Shown: positions 41,874-51,404 of the stretch, piece by piece | Layout: each line of letters opens with the position of its first letter | Numbering within the stretch: position 1 is the stretch's first letter | Virus record (IMG/VR): IMGVR_UViG_3300008459_011050 | Location: 1 to 64,000 of that record | Length of the DNA stretch: 64,000 nt | Reading direction: 5' to 3' (one strand) | DNA from: a virus | Notes under the pieces: generated by a model | Seen by the model: only the letters and a program-made list of their open reading frames with translations | Told to the model about the DNA's origin: nothing | Database searches by the model: none | Translations under genes and position numbers: made by a program

Positions 41874-42264
41874 TTTTTTGTAATTTTAAATAATTTATTT
41901 CTTCTTGTATATCTTGGGGATAATTTTCTAAAATGAATTTCATTTCTTGATCTGTAAAACTATTGATCATTTTCAACTCAGAGACAAATTCAGAATCTTC
42001 ATCTTTTGTGCTTTTTTTACTTTTTGACCAAAACCACTGTGGATAGGGTTCGTTTTTCATTTTATTAAACCACAAATCCATTCCGACAGACTTATCTATT
42101 GATTTATCATTCAAAAGTTGGGCAAAATCAATATATCGTCTTGAGAAATATCTATTAAAAATGAAAAAGAATTGCTCTTTTTGTTCATCAGTAACAAATT
42201 TCCAATGTTGTTTATTAGTAAACATAACTTTGGAAATTTCTAATATATTGTTCTCAATTCTCAT
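41827..42264 (-). CDS. Possible clamp-loader small subunit (gp62-like)
   Basis: A 145-residue protein. KQHWKFVTDEQKEQFFFIFN, RYFSRRYIDFAQLLN and MDLWFNKM followed by PQWFW form a pattern I associate with small clamp-loader subunits of T4-like phages of this type. The evidence is pattern memory, not a clear catalytic motif. Its place directly after the 5' nuclease gene in a replication operon is consistent. It may be an uncharacterised replication protein instead. Confidence 0.4.
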   Translation of the reverse strand: MRIENNILEISKVMFTNKQHWKFVTDEQKEQFFFIFNRYFSRRYIDFAQLLNDKSIDKSVGMDLWFNKMKNEPYPQWFWSKSKKSTKDEDSEFVSELKMINSFTDQEMKFILENYPQDIQEEINYLKLQKNGNTREKVVHSKGTK

Positions 42265-43234
42265 TATCGGAGTAAACTATAGTCATCTTATTAAAAATAT
42301 CACTTGGAATGTTTTTGGTATCCAAAAAAATTAACTTCATATTATTTTCGATATTCTTTTTTATTTCCCATATATTACTTTTTGGTAACTTTTTCTTTTC
42401 ACAAATTAAATCGGCAATGTTCTCTGTCAAATCGGGGTCAGAAATTTTTGGGTCACCAAAATTTGTAAGATATTCATCAAAGATTGACTTTGCTCCTTTT
42501 TCCGCTATGCCACGTTTTTTACCGTTTTTAACTTGAGACCAACATGACGATATGTTGTCACTGTTATCACCAGAAATTAATTTGATGATCAAACATTCAA
42601 TGTCGTCTACCTCATTTATTTCGCACCTTTGAGTAAAATTTTTCAACATCTTAATAAATTCTTGACTGTCATTGAGATTAAAAATATCATCTATGTCATT
42701 TTTATCGATGTGATTTAAAAATATTTGATAATTTTTTGGTAAAAAAACCTTTTGTTTACTTTGCATCTCATTAGACATTAAGTTAATATAAGAAGGTTCT
42801 AAAGAAAAATTAATTAATTGTTTTATATCATGGTCATTAGAAATGACTATAGTAGACCTCTGATTTATGTTAGATTTTTCTATGATGAAAGATATCCAAT
42901 CATCACCTTCGACGTGTGGAAGTTCAAGGACCTTTATTCCTCTTTTTTTCTGATCGGTTTTAAATTCATTATAAGCAGTATAGACAAATTCCCAATCTAT
43001 GTCAGTATCTTTTTTTCTGTTAGACTTATAGTTGTTATTGATTTTCTTTCTCCAAGACTTTTCTTTTGAATCTGAGACTAAGTAGATATTTACAAATGGG
43101 TACCATTTTCTATAATTATTGACAGCCGTTTCTAAACTTTTATTTAATGCTCCGAACAAAAGATTATTCTTATGAAGAGTGAAAACCATTCGACTTAGGA
43201 GATAATTCCCGTCTATGATTAGATCACATAGCAT
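42254..43234 (-). CDS. rnh: RNase H-like 5'-3' exonuclease (T4 Rnh/FEN type)
   Basis: A 326-residue FEN/PIN-type nuclease that removes Okazaki primers in T4. Acidic active-site motifs are in order: LIIDGNYLLSR (residues 5-15), SDSKEKSWRKKINNNYKSNR (Lys/Arg rich, near 54), PHVEGDDWISF (near 107), SNDHDIKQLI, and LISGDNSDNISSCW (helix-hairpin metal site). Length matches T4 RNase H (305). First gene of the operon running to the thioesterase; starts MLCDLIIDG at 43234. Confidence 0.85.
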   Translation of the reverse strand: MLCDLIIDGNYLLSRMVFTLHKNNLLFGALNKSLETAVNNYRKWYPFVNIYLVSDSKEKSWRKKINNNYKSNRKKDTDIDWEFVYTAYNEFKTDQKKRGIKVLELPHVEGDDWISFIIEKSNINQRSTIVISNDHDIKQLINFSLEPSYINLMSNEMQSKQKVFLPKNYQIFLNHIDKNDIDDIFNLNDSQEFIKMLKNFTQRCEINEVDDIECLIIKLISGDNSDNISSCWSQVKNGKKRGIAEKGAKSIFDEYLTNFGDPKISDPDLTENIADLICEKKKLPKSNIWEIKKNIENNMKLIFLDTKNIPSDIFNKMTIVYSDNEN

Positions 43235-43290
43235 AATAATATTTTATTTTTATATTATATGCCCTTCGTAAGGATTTAGTTTGTAAATTA

Positions 43291-44847
43291 CTAGGATTTA
43301 TTTGAAACTATCCTAACATACATAGGACAATCAAAATTATAATTTTTGATCGCCATCGCGTAGTACAAAATCTCCTGAGTTATTTTATCCAACATTTGGG
43401 TTGTTTCACCACTTAATCTACCCTCATCTTCATCAACTTTAGATAATTCCACCATCAAAACTCCGAATTTCAATGCCTGGTACTTAGAAATAAGACTCGG
43501 CATACCTTCGATATTTTTTTGTCTTGGGTTTTGTTTATCTGGTATAAATTTATTCATTCTTTGAATTTCTGATTTCAAAAATTCTTCTGTGTAACTGGCA
43601 TTCTTTAAAATCATATCTTTTGTTGGGATTAAGTCATCTACCAAAATACCATTTTTTAAAAGAATTTTATTGATCCATTCTAAACCAATCTTACCATATC
43701 TTGAGTGTTGACCTTCTACCTCACCACTTACATTACTATAATTATTACTTCCACCAAATGATCTTATATACATTGTATCTTGGCCGTCTCTTAAAACTTC
43801 ACTCTGAAAATTTGCAACTAATTTGACACCTAATGAACCAAATGGTGAATTAGAAGTGATGATACTGTCAAATCTATATGTTGGTGGTGGCGTCAATTTA
43901 TTTATAACTAACTTAATAGACTCTGCATTACCTATTTTTTTGAGTGACACACCAACTAATTGACTTCTGAGAAATTGTGAATTGATTAACCTATTCAATT
44001 TTACAATCGTATTAGCACCATTCAACCTTGCAACTATTGTTGGTTCTACCATGGAATCTGAAACCCAAATATCAGCTGGATTCCATTTCGACATAGGAGA
44101 TTCTTTTGTCACATTACTACGGTTGAAAGATCTAGATAGGGCATTTATGAGATCAGTGTCAGCACCAATTTGGTGAAAGTTATATTTTTTTTCTTTCTCA
44201 AATACTGTCCTTTTATCCTTACCAACAAGTTGTAAATCTTCTAGATATAATGCATTAGCAGTGTTAATGAAAGTTTCTACCCAACCTTCTTTGTTATCGT
44301 TTATAAAATTTCGTAAAAATTCAGCATCGATGTCTATGGGTATTTTCACATACTTCATAATTTCTGGGTCTAGATTATCCTCATTATCATAAAGAAACTC
44401 CAAATGAAAATGTTTCAGTGATGGTACTTTTATTAAATGTTGTTTAAGAGATAGGAAAATGCATTGAATTGATTCCATTAATCTTGTTTTTTGAAATCCT
44501 AGTGACGAGCCAGATGAGCTACCAAAGTACTCATCCTTTTTTATATCATTTAATTTATAATTTACATCATCCTCACCTTGAAGAACTGGTTTAAATCTGG
44601 TTCCTTGTTTAAAAAACCTTGATGACTTACCTTTGTCGTAATTATTGTTTATAGTGATATCATCAACCACGTCCTCAGCATTTTTGAAATTGACTTGTTT
44701 TTCACCCTTTCCCTTGATCGCAATTGTGAAATCTTGATCACCAGCTAATCTGTTAACTAATTTCTGGCCTCTTGACTCACCGTCCTTAGATGTCTTGTCG
44801 AGTATTTCAAGATTAAGATTAGACTCATTAAACCTTTTTAGTTTCAT
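43291..44847 (-). CDS. Tagged virion-type protein, 518 aa
   Basis: Leader MKLKRFNESNLNLEILDKTS; RFNE-S resembles the leader of the 243-443 protein. The body is mixed alpha/beta with LVNRLAGDQDFTIAIKGKGE, KHFHLEFLYDNED, VRIGADTDLIN-like and a long central beta region (RFDSIITSNSPFGSLGVKLV). It ends with a helical segment. No known enzyme motif. Large size plus the leader suggest a major internal or structural component. Confidence 0.6.
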   Translation of the reverse strand: MKLKRFNESNLNLEILDKTSKDGESRGQKLVNRLAGDQDFTIAIKGKGEKQVNFKNAEDVVDDITINNNYDKGKSSRFFKQGTRFKPVLQGEDDVNYKLNDIKKDEYFGSSSGSSLGFQKTRLMESIQCIFLSLKQHLIKVPSLKHFHLEFLYDNEDNLDPEIMKYVKIPIDIDAEFLRNFINDNKEGWVETFINTANALYLEDLQLVGKDKRTVFEKEKKYNFHQIGADTDLINALSRSFNRSNVTKESPMSKWNPADIWVSDSMVEPTIVARLNGANTIVKLNRLINSQFLRSQLVGVSLKKIGNAESIKLVINKLTPPPTYRFDSIITSNSPFGSLGVKLVANFQSEVLRDGQDTMYIRSFGGSNNYSNVSGEVEGQHSRYGKIGLEWINKILLKNGILVDDLIPTKDMILKNASYTEEFLKSEIQRMNKFIPDKQNPRQKNIEGMPSLISKYQALKFGVLMVELSKVDEDEGRLSGETTQMLDKITQEILYYAMAIKNYNFDCPMYVRIVSNKS

Positions 44848-44851
44848 AATT

Positions 44852-44862
44852 ATTATATATTA
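44852..44862 (-). promoter_or_regulatory. Late-type AT box TAATATATAAT
   Basis: Minus-strand box 4 nt before ATG 44847. Confidence 0.45.
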
Positions 44863-44873
44863 AATAAAATTCA

Positions 44874-44881
44874 TATCTTTG
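44874..44881 (+). promoter_or_regulatory. TATCTTTG -7 element before leaderless start
   Basis: Ends 5 nt before ATG 44887; no matching TTG at 19-20 nt. Confidence 0.5.
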
Positions 44882-44886
44882 TAGTT

Positions 44887-45207
44887 ATGGAAAGGGGAAG
44901 AGCTTGGAGAAGAACCAAATCTGAATGTCACTTTTTGAAAAGAATCAAGAAGCAAACTTTTTATAATTTCGTTTATATGTTTTGGAGCAGTTATAGTCTT
45001 AAAAAATATAACTCAAAGTGGATGGATTTAATATCTTCAAATCAAGTTTACAAATACAAAGATGTAAGAACTTGTAAATGGCAATCAAGAAACAAAGTTA
45101 AATATGGTAAAAAGGGCAAAAAGAATTTTGATTGGAGCAGTAGCCAAAATACTCGACCCAAAGATAAATCAAGGATCAGAAAGGAATTAGTTGATTATGG
45201 ATATTGA
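44887..45207 (+). CDS. Hypothetical highly basic protein
   Basis: A 106-residue protein very rich in Lys and Arg (MERGRAWRRTKSECHFLKRI; KVKYGKKGKKNFDWSSSQ), likely nucleic-acid binding. It overlaps the next gene by 17 nt. No named family. Confidence 0.55.
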   Translation: MERGRAWRRTKSECHFLKRIKKQTFYNFVYMFWSSYSLKKYNSKWMDLISSNQVYKYKDVRTCKWQSRNKVKYGKKGKKNFDWSSSQNTRPKDKSRIRKELVDYGY

Positions 45208-45739
45208 AGTTTTAATTCCAAATAAGGATAATAATTGGATTTGTAGAAATAACGTTCTATACTACAAGAAATTTGCTTTGATACCTCTCGCATCTAAAAT
45301 TGATGGTGAGCTGTATATAAACTTAGACAGTAGGTGTATCAAACCTCTTTTGAAATTATTAAATCACTGCATCAATAAAGAAATAAATTTTCTTTTTTGT
45401 GATAAATTTACAATTACTGAAAAACATATATGGAATGAGCATATCGATGGAATAATTGCAAACAATTTATGCATAATCGAAGAGCCTAAAATATTCAAAT
45501 TGATCAAATCAAATAATTTAGATTACTTGAACATATTTTGCAAATTCCTTAGACTGTATGAGTGTCACAACAGATTTATTAAAGTTTACAGTGAGTTGAA
45601 ACGAGATCACTTCAGTGCTAGTTGGTTCGATTGGTACGACCATAAAATGCATTATAGAGTGAATGATGTTGAGGTGAGAGAATACTACGAATCTTTGTTC
45701 AGAGAAATGAAGATTTTACTTCTTTTCTTTGAGGATTGA
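45191..45739 (+). CDS. Hypothetical 182-aa protein
   Basis: Starts at ATG 45191 within the preceding gene, or 45197 (MDIEVLIPNKDN). Cys- and His-containing helices (LLNHCINKEINFLFCDKFTI; CKFLRLYECHNRFIKVYSEL) and a WYDHKMHYRVNDVEVREYYE end. No recognised domain. Confidence 0.55.
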   Translation: MIMDIEVLIPNKDNNWICRNNVLYYKKFALIPLASKIDGELYINLDSRCIKPLLKLLNHCINKEINFLFCDKFTITEKHIWNEHIDGIIANNLCIIEEPKIFKLIKSNNLDYLNIFCKFLRLYECHNRFIKVYSELKRDHFSASWFDWYDHKMHYRVNDVEVREYYESLFREMKILLLFFED

Positions 45740-45955
45740 TTTTATTCTGTTTTCCCTTTTTTTCATAGTATAAGTTTGTAAATAATCATAGAGTTGGTCA
45801 TCCATTTCCTGACCAGATAAGTTTGAATTTCTGTAATCAATAAGTAGATTTTCGAAAAAAATCATAAATCTTTCTTCAAATTGTGGGTCTTCTCCACACA
45901 ATTTTGTGAATTTTTTTATTACACCCAAAGCTTCTTTATTAGGATTGGGATTCAA
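45716..45955 (-). CDS. Hypothetical 79-aa helical protein
   Basis: A helical protein (IKKFTKLCGEDPQFEERFMI; MDDQLYDYLQTYTMKKRENR) whose start overlaps the topoisomerase stop by 4 nt, so it is co-translated. It might be a topoisomerase accessory subunit; no direct evidence. Confidence 0.6.
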   Translation of the reverse strand: MNPNPNKEALGVIKKFTKLCGEDPQFEERFMIFFENLLIDYRNSNLSGQEMDDQLYDYLQTYTMKKRENRIKSILKEKK

Positions 45956-47787
45956 TTCAACAGCTGATTTTTTCGCAAATCAGCATCTTTTCCAAACCAA
46001 GTGTATAGAGAATTCTTAGACATTTCATCGGATGAGATTTGTGTTAATTTAGGATTATTTATTATTTCCTTATATTCATTATCTAACAAAGCTCCAAGTC
46101 CCTTTTTATACTCAATTTCCCATTCCTTCGTGTTGATGGAATCCAACCAACCATTATAATCTTGTTGATTATAAAAAGATATTTTCTTTTTGGTTTTATG
46201 GTTTTTACTCACGACAATTGGTGTTTCAGCTTTATAAACCATGGGATTTTCAAATAATTCTGGCCAATACTTATAAAAAAAGTTGATTAACAACCCAACA
46301 ATTGAACTCCCGTCATGGTCAGCATCACAATAAAAAAGTATTTTACCATACCTTAGCGTACCGGGCACGACTTTCTGACCTAGTTTCAATCCAAGAGCTC
46401 CCATCAGATTAATAACTTCATTGTTAGAGACTAATTTCTGATTAGTAATCTCCATAGCATTAATAAATTTACCTCTCAAGGAGAAAGCCCCCTGTGTTTG
46501 TGGATCTCGGTATTTTCTGAAAGCTGATGAAGCCGAATCTCCTTCAAAAATAGACAAAGAGCATTTCCATCTATCACGACTTTTAGCATCTATTAACTTT
46601 TCTACTTTGATTTTAGCAAGATTTTTATTTAATTCTCTAGCTATTTTATTTTCCTCTGCGGATTTTTTCTGTTGTATCCAATCCAAAACTGAATTTACAA
46701 TTTCAGACTTCAAAATAGACTTGATCAATTTCTCCGAAACCTCAAAAGTAAATCCAAAATCTTTTACTTCTGTGATAAGTTTTTCCTTGGTCTGTGAAGA
46801 AAATCCAGGATTAACAACAGTCGAACACAAGAAAATTTGTATATGGTTTTTCAACTCTGATGGCTTCACATCTACTTTATGTTTCTTATGGAAAAATTCT
46901 CTTAATTGACTTATAATTTGGTTTAACACATAGTCTACGTGATTACCACCATCATAAGTTTCAGTTGAATTAGCAAATGAGATTTGTTGAAAACCCTCAC
47001 TGGAGTGGGAGATACCCAAACTCCAAGTTTTATCCTTATTTGTTTCAAAGAAATAATCGTGTCTATAAAATTTAATGTAATCTTCAAAAGACTTTATGTT
47101 AATAACTTCATCATTGAAATAGATCTTCAAAGTCGGGTTACAACCAGCAATATCAACAACTCTTTTCTTAAACATTAAGAACATATCATTATCTAATTCA
47201 GTCAAACCAAATCTCTCGTAATCTGGTGTGAATTTGATTGAGGTGTGATTGTCTTTACTTTTCTTGATTGTGGGATCGGTTTTCTTCCCCATATTATCAC
47301 TGAATATTTGGAAAAATGAATTCTTACCGTCACAAGTGGATATTATAAATTCTTTGGAATAAATGTTGGTCAAACTTGATCCGACACCATTGGTTCCAGC
47401 CCAAGTCCTTTCTTCCGTATCATCAAAGTTAGAACCAGCTTTTAAATTTGAGAAAATCATTTCTGGTATCCATTGATTTTCCTCTTTATGTTTGACTACG
47501 GGAACACCACCATTGTCCCAGACTTCTATTTGGTTTCCTTTAATATTAACTCTAATGGTATTTAATTTACTACCAGCTCTTTTGTGCTCATCGACTGAGT
47601 TGGTGATAATCTCATCAAATATTTTAAGAAGTCCCGGATTGTAGGTAATCTCTTTTAGGATCATCTTACCATCCTCAAGAATATACTTCTTTGAGGTATG
47701 TGGTTTAATGGAACCGATGTACATTGCTGGTCTTGAAAGTACGTGGGTCCTATCATCAAGTTTCCTAAATTTCTTTTCAATCGACAT
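45952..47787 (-). CDS. 39: DNA topoisomerase II large subunit (T4 gp39/60 type)
   Basis: About 611 residues from MSIEKKFRKLDDR at 47787. A longer frame to 47823 would start with TTG and cover an AT box. GHKL ATPase motifs: LLKIFDEIITNSVDE, RVNIKGNQIEVWDNGGVPV, and AGTNGVGSSLTNIYS. The toprim part has SLSIFEGDSASSAF and LFYCDADHDGSSI. It thus unites the parts that T4 splits into gp39 and gp60. With the medium subunit it unlinks DNA during replication. The two genes are divergent from a short intergenic region. Confidence 0.9.
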   Translation of the reverse strand: MSIEKKFRKLDDRTHVLSRPAMYIGSIKPHTSKKYILEDGKMILKEITYNPGLLKIFDEIITNSVDEHKRAGSKLNTIRVNIKGNQIEVWDNGGVPVVKHKEENQWIPEMIFSNLKAGSNFDDTEERTWAGTNGVGSSLTNIYSKEFIISTCDGKNSFFQIFSDNMGKKTDPTIKKSKDNHTSIKFTPDYERFGLTELDNDMFLMFKKRVVDIAGCNPTLKIYFNDEVINIKSFEDYIKFYRHDYFFETNKDKTWSLGISHSSEGFQQISFANSTETYDGGNHVDYVLNQIISQLREFFHKKHKVDVKPSELKNHIQIFLCSTVVNPGFSSQTKEKLITEVKDFGFTFEVSEKLIKSILKSEIVNSVLDWIQQKKSAEENKIARELNKNLAKIKVEKLIDAKSRDRWKCSLSIFEGDSASSAFRKYRDPQTQGAFSLRGKFINAMEITNQKLVSNNEVINLMGALGLKLGQKVVPGTLRYGKILFYCDADHDGSSIVGLLINFFYKYWPELFENPMVYKAETPIVVSKNHKTKKKISFYNQQDYNGWLDSINTKEWEIEYKKGLGALLDNEYKEIINNPKLTQISSDEMSKNSLYTWFGKDADLRKNQLLN

Positions 47788-47806
47788 ATTCTGTGAAAAT
47801 TTCAGT

Positions 47807-47817
47807 TTATATATATC
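47807..47817 (-). promoter_or_regulatory. AT box GATATATATAA upstream of topoisomerase
   Basis: Minus-strand box 19 nt before ATG 47787; supports that start. Confidence 0.35.
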
Positions 47818-47858
47818 CCTCAATAACTTTTGTTTAAAAACGAAATATATTCATCACT

Positions 47859-49202
47859 ATGGTAAACCAAAAAACAATCACTGAATTCCTATCTCAAGAG
47901 TATAAAGATTTTTCCTTATATACTATCGAAAATCGCGCAATTCCCTCAGTTATTGATGGTTTTAAACCTACTCACAGAAAGATTATTCATATATCAAATC
48001 AAATCTGGAGAAATGAATCAGAGAAACCCTTAAAAGTATTTCAACTCGCAGGTAAAGTAGCATCTGATGCATTCTACCATCACGGTAATTCTAGTCTAGA
48101 ATCCGCAATAATAACCCTTGCACAGAGTTTTAAGAACAATTTGCCCCTTCTTGAAGAGATAGGTCAATTTGGATCATTGAGGTCACCAGAGCCTGCCGCT
48201 GCTCGTTATATTGGAACCAAACTCAATAAAAACTTTAGACTCCTTTATAAAGATTTCGAATTGTTAACAAATAAAGAGGAAGAAGGTGAGATTATCGAAC
48301 CTCATTTTTTCTTACCCATAGTTCCAACAGTCCTTATAAATGGATCATCAGGAATTGCTGTGGGGTTTTCATCCAATATTCTTAATAGAAATCCAATTGA
48401 TATTGTAAATGCTTGTGAATCGATACTCAAGGGTAAAAAAATACAAGACATAAAACCATATAATCAATTCTTCAATGGGGATTATATTAGAGATACTGAA
48501 AACCCTAAGAAATGGTATATCAGAGGTAACCTACAAATTATTAACACAACTACAGTAAAAATATCTGAATTACCACCTTCTATGACATTTGAAAAGTATG
48601 AAACTATTTTAGATGGATTAGTTGATAACAAAATAATTGTATCCTATGAGGATAATTCTAAAGACTCAATTGATTACACAATAAAATTTACAAGAGAGTC
48701 CTTATCACAGTATGATGAGGAGAAACTATACAAACTTCTGAAATTGGAGGAAACTGAAACAGAAATATTCACAACCCTTGATGAGAATGGTAAATTGAAG
48801 ATTTTCGAAAATGATTATGACATAATATCCTATTTTGTAAAATTCAGACTGAATTACTACGTTAAAAGGAAAGAGTTTTTACTAAATAAATTAAAAAATG
48901 AACTAAAAATTCTTTCGAACAGAGGTCGTTTCATAAAGGCTATACTTGATGGTAAAATAGAAATCAAAAACACACCCAAAGAACAAATAATAAAGTCAAT
49001 CGTAGCATTTGGATTGGACCAACAAGACGATTCATATGATTACTTACTAAGAATGCCACTTTGGTCGCTAACCAAAGAATTATTTGAAAAGTTGAAACTA
49101 GATTATACCAACAAGAAGGGTGAAATTGAAACATTGGAAAAAGTAGAACCACAAGATATGTATCTTGGAGAATTAACTGAGTTAAAAAAGAAGTTGAAAT
49201 AG
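47859..49202 (+). CDS. 52: DNA topoisomerase II medium subunit (T4 gp52 type)
   Basis: A 447-residue GyrA/ParC-like cleavage subunit, same length class as T4 gp52 (442). Visible are YTIENRAIPSVIDGFKPTHR, the winged-helix region AGKVASDAFYHHGNSSLE, and the catalytic tyrosine region RSPEPAAARYIGTKL (Tyr after AAAR). LINGSSGIAVGFSSNI follows, then a coiled-coil C-terminus. Works with the large subunit encoded on the opposite strand. Confidence 0.95.
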   Translation: MVNQKTITEFLSQEYKDFSLYTIENRAIPSVIDGFKPTHRKIIHISNQIWRNESEKPLKVFQLAGKVASDAFYHHGNSSLESAIITLAQSFKNNLPLLEEIGQFGSLRSPEPAAARYIGTKLNKNFRLLYKDFELLTNKEEEGEIIEPHFFLPIVPTVLINGSSGIAVGFSSNILNRNPIDIVNACESILKGKKIQDIKPYNQFFNGDYIRDTENPKKWYIRGNLQIINTTTVKISELPPSMTFEKYETILDGLVDNKIIVSYEDNSKDSIDYTIKFTRESLSQYDEEKLYKLLKLEETETEIFTTLDENGKLKIFENDYDIISYFVKFRLNYYVKRKEFLLNKLKNELKILSNRGRFIKAILDGKIEIKNTPKEQIIKSIVAFGLDQQDDSYDYLLRMPLWSLTKELFEKLKLDYTNKKGEIETLEKVEPQDMYLGELTELKKKLK

Positions 49203-49216
49203 TAAATTTTTATTAT

Positions 49217-49224
49217 TACATTTG
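49217..49224 (+). promoter_or_regulatory. Bacteroidota-type promoter, leaderless geometry
   Basis: TACATTTG with TTG at 49194-49196 exactly 20 nt upstream; ATG 49229 after 4 nt. Confidence 0.75.
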
Positions 49225-49228
49225 TAGT

Positions 49229-49552
49229 ATGAACTTATCTAAGAGATTACTGCTAATAAACCATATGAACACTTTCATTATGGATCAGTTCGGTATTGGG
49301 GAGAAAACTGACGATATATTAGCCATGTTGAAGTATAAAAGTGATAAGTATAAAGAAAGTGAAAAAGATCTTGGTCCGAATTCTATTAGAAAGATGTATC
49401 TTTCAAATTATAGCCTTTTATTAATCAAACGAATAATTGATTTTCAATTTTTCAGAAACAAAAAAGAATTAATGGAGTTCTCAGATGTGCAGATTTTTAA
49501 ATTGATTGACTTTAGAGATAAAATTATTTTCAAAAAAATTTTCAAAGATTAA
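49229..49552 (+). CDS. Hypothetical 107-aa protein
   Basis: A helical protein (LLLINHMNTFIMDQFGIGEK; RKMYLSNYSLLLIKRIIDFQ) with no recognised domain. Followed by two long hypothetical genes. Confidence 0.6.
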   Translation: MNLSKRLLLINHMNTFIMDQFGIGEKTDDILAMLKYKSDKYKESEKDLGPNSIRKMYLSNYSLLLIKRIIDFQFFRNKKELMEFSDVQIFKLIDFRDKIIFKKIFKD

Positions 49553-49577
49553 ATTTTAATTTTAATTTTGTATTTAT

Positions 49578-50756
49578 ATGAAAGAGAAAAATAAAAAACC
49601 AAAAAAGGGTAATTTCAAAACAAAACTTAGATTTTTAGAATTTATAGGCGGTAAAGGATTTGTAAATTTTATATCAAATGAAGCAATAATCACCGCAAAT
49701 CAGTTATCTGGTCTTGGTATGGATGGTATCAAATTGAAAATGACTATCTGTGAAGACTCATCTGTGTCTTTTGATGAAATTGATACCAACCTCACCACAG
49801 ATGATCAACGTCAAAGGCTTTTGGAAATAATAGAAGAGAAAACTGTAACATCATACCGTGGTAGAACTGTAATACAAGAGTTGGATTTCATATCAGTGAC
49901 TAAAGTTAAGGATCAGAATGTTCCTTTATACCTGGCTGTGGATATATCAAAACCAATAGAGGTTTTAGCATCAGTGTTAGACAATCCTATACAGGCAACT
50001 CAACAAGCTCTCGGAAGGCTAAGTGAGTTGTTAGACACTTGGGCGATTGACGATGATGAAGTCGAACCAGAAATGGATAAAGGACCACAAATCATGAAAG
50101 ATCATGATACACTAAATAATAGTGTTGTAGATCAAATAAAAAATTCTTTCGGGTCTATGAAACAAGATAAATTGAATGAGTTAAAGAATTCCACGATCAA
50201 GAAGGAGGCTGAGTTGGGTAAATTGACATTTCAACTAAATTCAACCCAACAAAGAATTGGTGAGTTGGAAAATGAAATAAAATTAAATCAAGATAGGATT
50301 GATGATCTTCAACCAATTGAAGATCCAACTGGTTACTATTTTAATGTGTCAGAACGTCAGAACGAAAAAATTATTCTTGAACCAGAAATCGAAAAGATAA
50401 TTAAGGATAAAGTTTCTAAAATAAAGTCAATCAATGCTGAGAATTTCATGAAACTTTTCACTGATGGGGAATTTCATATAACATTAGGAAAAAATGAAAA
50501 TGATAATATTGTCAAGGTCGAAGATTATAAGTCTCTTCCAAATGAAATCACTGAGAAACTAAATGGTTTGGATTTAAATTGGAGTGATGACAAATTCATT
50601 TATTTTGGGGACTTGACTTGGAGTCAATTAGTCAACAAAATGATAAAAAAGGGATTTGAAGAGAATGACGAATTCAATAAAATTTGTGGGAGTAATTCCT
50701 ACCAATCAAACACAGAAATTAAAGAAAATTTAACAAAAAATAAAACAACCTTTTAA
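49578..50756 (+). CDS. Hypothetical coiled-coil protein, 392 aa
   Basis: Basic N-terminus (MKEKNKKPKKGNFKTK), an alpha/beta domain to about residue 160, then a coiled coil near 190-245 (ELGKLTFQLNSTQQRIGELE), then a second globular part. No known motif. It is 2 nt from the next gene, a membrane-anchored coiled-coil protein, so the two may form a complex. Confidence 0.6.
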   Translation: MKEKNKKPKKGNFKTKLRFLEFIGGKGFVNFISNEAIITANQLSGLGMDGIKLKMTICEDSSVSFDEIDTNLTTDDQRQRLLEIIEEKTVTSYRGRTVIQELDFISVTKVKDQNVPLYLAVDISKPIEVLASVLDNPIQATQQALGRLSELLDTWAIDDDEVEPEMDKGPQIMKDHDTLNNSVVDQIKNSFGSMKQDKLNELKNSTIKKEAELGKLTFQLNSTQQRIGELENEIKLNQDRIDDLQPIEDPTGYYFNVSERQNEKIILEPEIEKIIKDKVSKIKSINAENFMKLFTDGEFHITLGKNENDNIVKVEDYKSLPNEITEKLNGLDLNWSDDKFIYFGDLTWSQLVNKMIKKGFEENDEFNKICGSNSYQSNTEIKENLTKNKTTF

Positions 50757-50758
50757 TT

Positions 50759-51388
50759 ATGAAATTTTTTATACTATCAGCAATTTTTACTTTGGGTTTT
50801 TTTTCACCAGTAATTTACCAAAACATTCTTATCGAAAATAATGGAATTCTTCTTTTACCTCTGTTTTCAATTTTGATGGGATACATTGGTTACAGGGTAA
50901 GATTTAGAAGGAGGAATTCATTCAGAAATTTTTTGTACCGAAATTACATCAAATTCAGATGGATCGTAGATGGTATCAATGACAAACTAAAAGCTCAACC
51001 AGAAAATACAGAAATATTACCCATACAGACAAAATCTATAAAACTTTGGAAACTATTACTTCGTGATGATAAAAGTCAAATCTCTTGCTCTCTTGGAAAT
51101 AGAATAAGACAGGTAGAGAAGGATAACATGCTTCTCATATTGGCACCTATCAACCAACAAGATTATCAACTCACGATAATGGATGTGGACAATATAAAAA
51201 GTTGTTTATACGAAATACCTATGTATTCAAAACTATCAGAAGTCTTAATTGAGGTGTTTGATAATGAGAATGAAAAAAGGATGCTTGAAGGACAGCTTGA
51301 AAAGAAACAATCTATTCATAATGATTTGGATAAGTTGATTTCACAACAACAAGAATACCTTAAGAGTATTGGTTTTACCAAAGTTTGA
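50759..51388 (+). CDS. Membrane-anchored hypothetical protein
   Basis: A 209-residue protein with two N-terminal membrane helices (FFILSAIFTLGFFSPVIY; ILLLPLFSILMGYIGYRV), a basic segment (RRRNSFRNFLYRNYIKF) and a C-terminal coiled coil (EKRMLEGQLEKKQSIHNDLD). No known domain. Confidence 0.6.
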   Translation: MKFFILSAIFTLGFFSPVIYQNILIENNGILLLPLFSILMGYIGYRVRFRRRNSFRNFLYRNYIKFRWIVDGINDKLKAQPENTEILPIQTKSIKLWKLLLRDDKSQISCSLGNRIRQVEKDNMLLILAPINQQDYQLTIMDVDNIKSCLYEIPMYSKLSEVLIEVFDNENEKRMLEGQLEKKQSIHNDLDKLISQQQEYLKSIGFTKV

Positions 51389-51404
51389 TTTTCGAATCCA
51401 AGGA

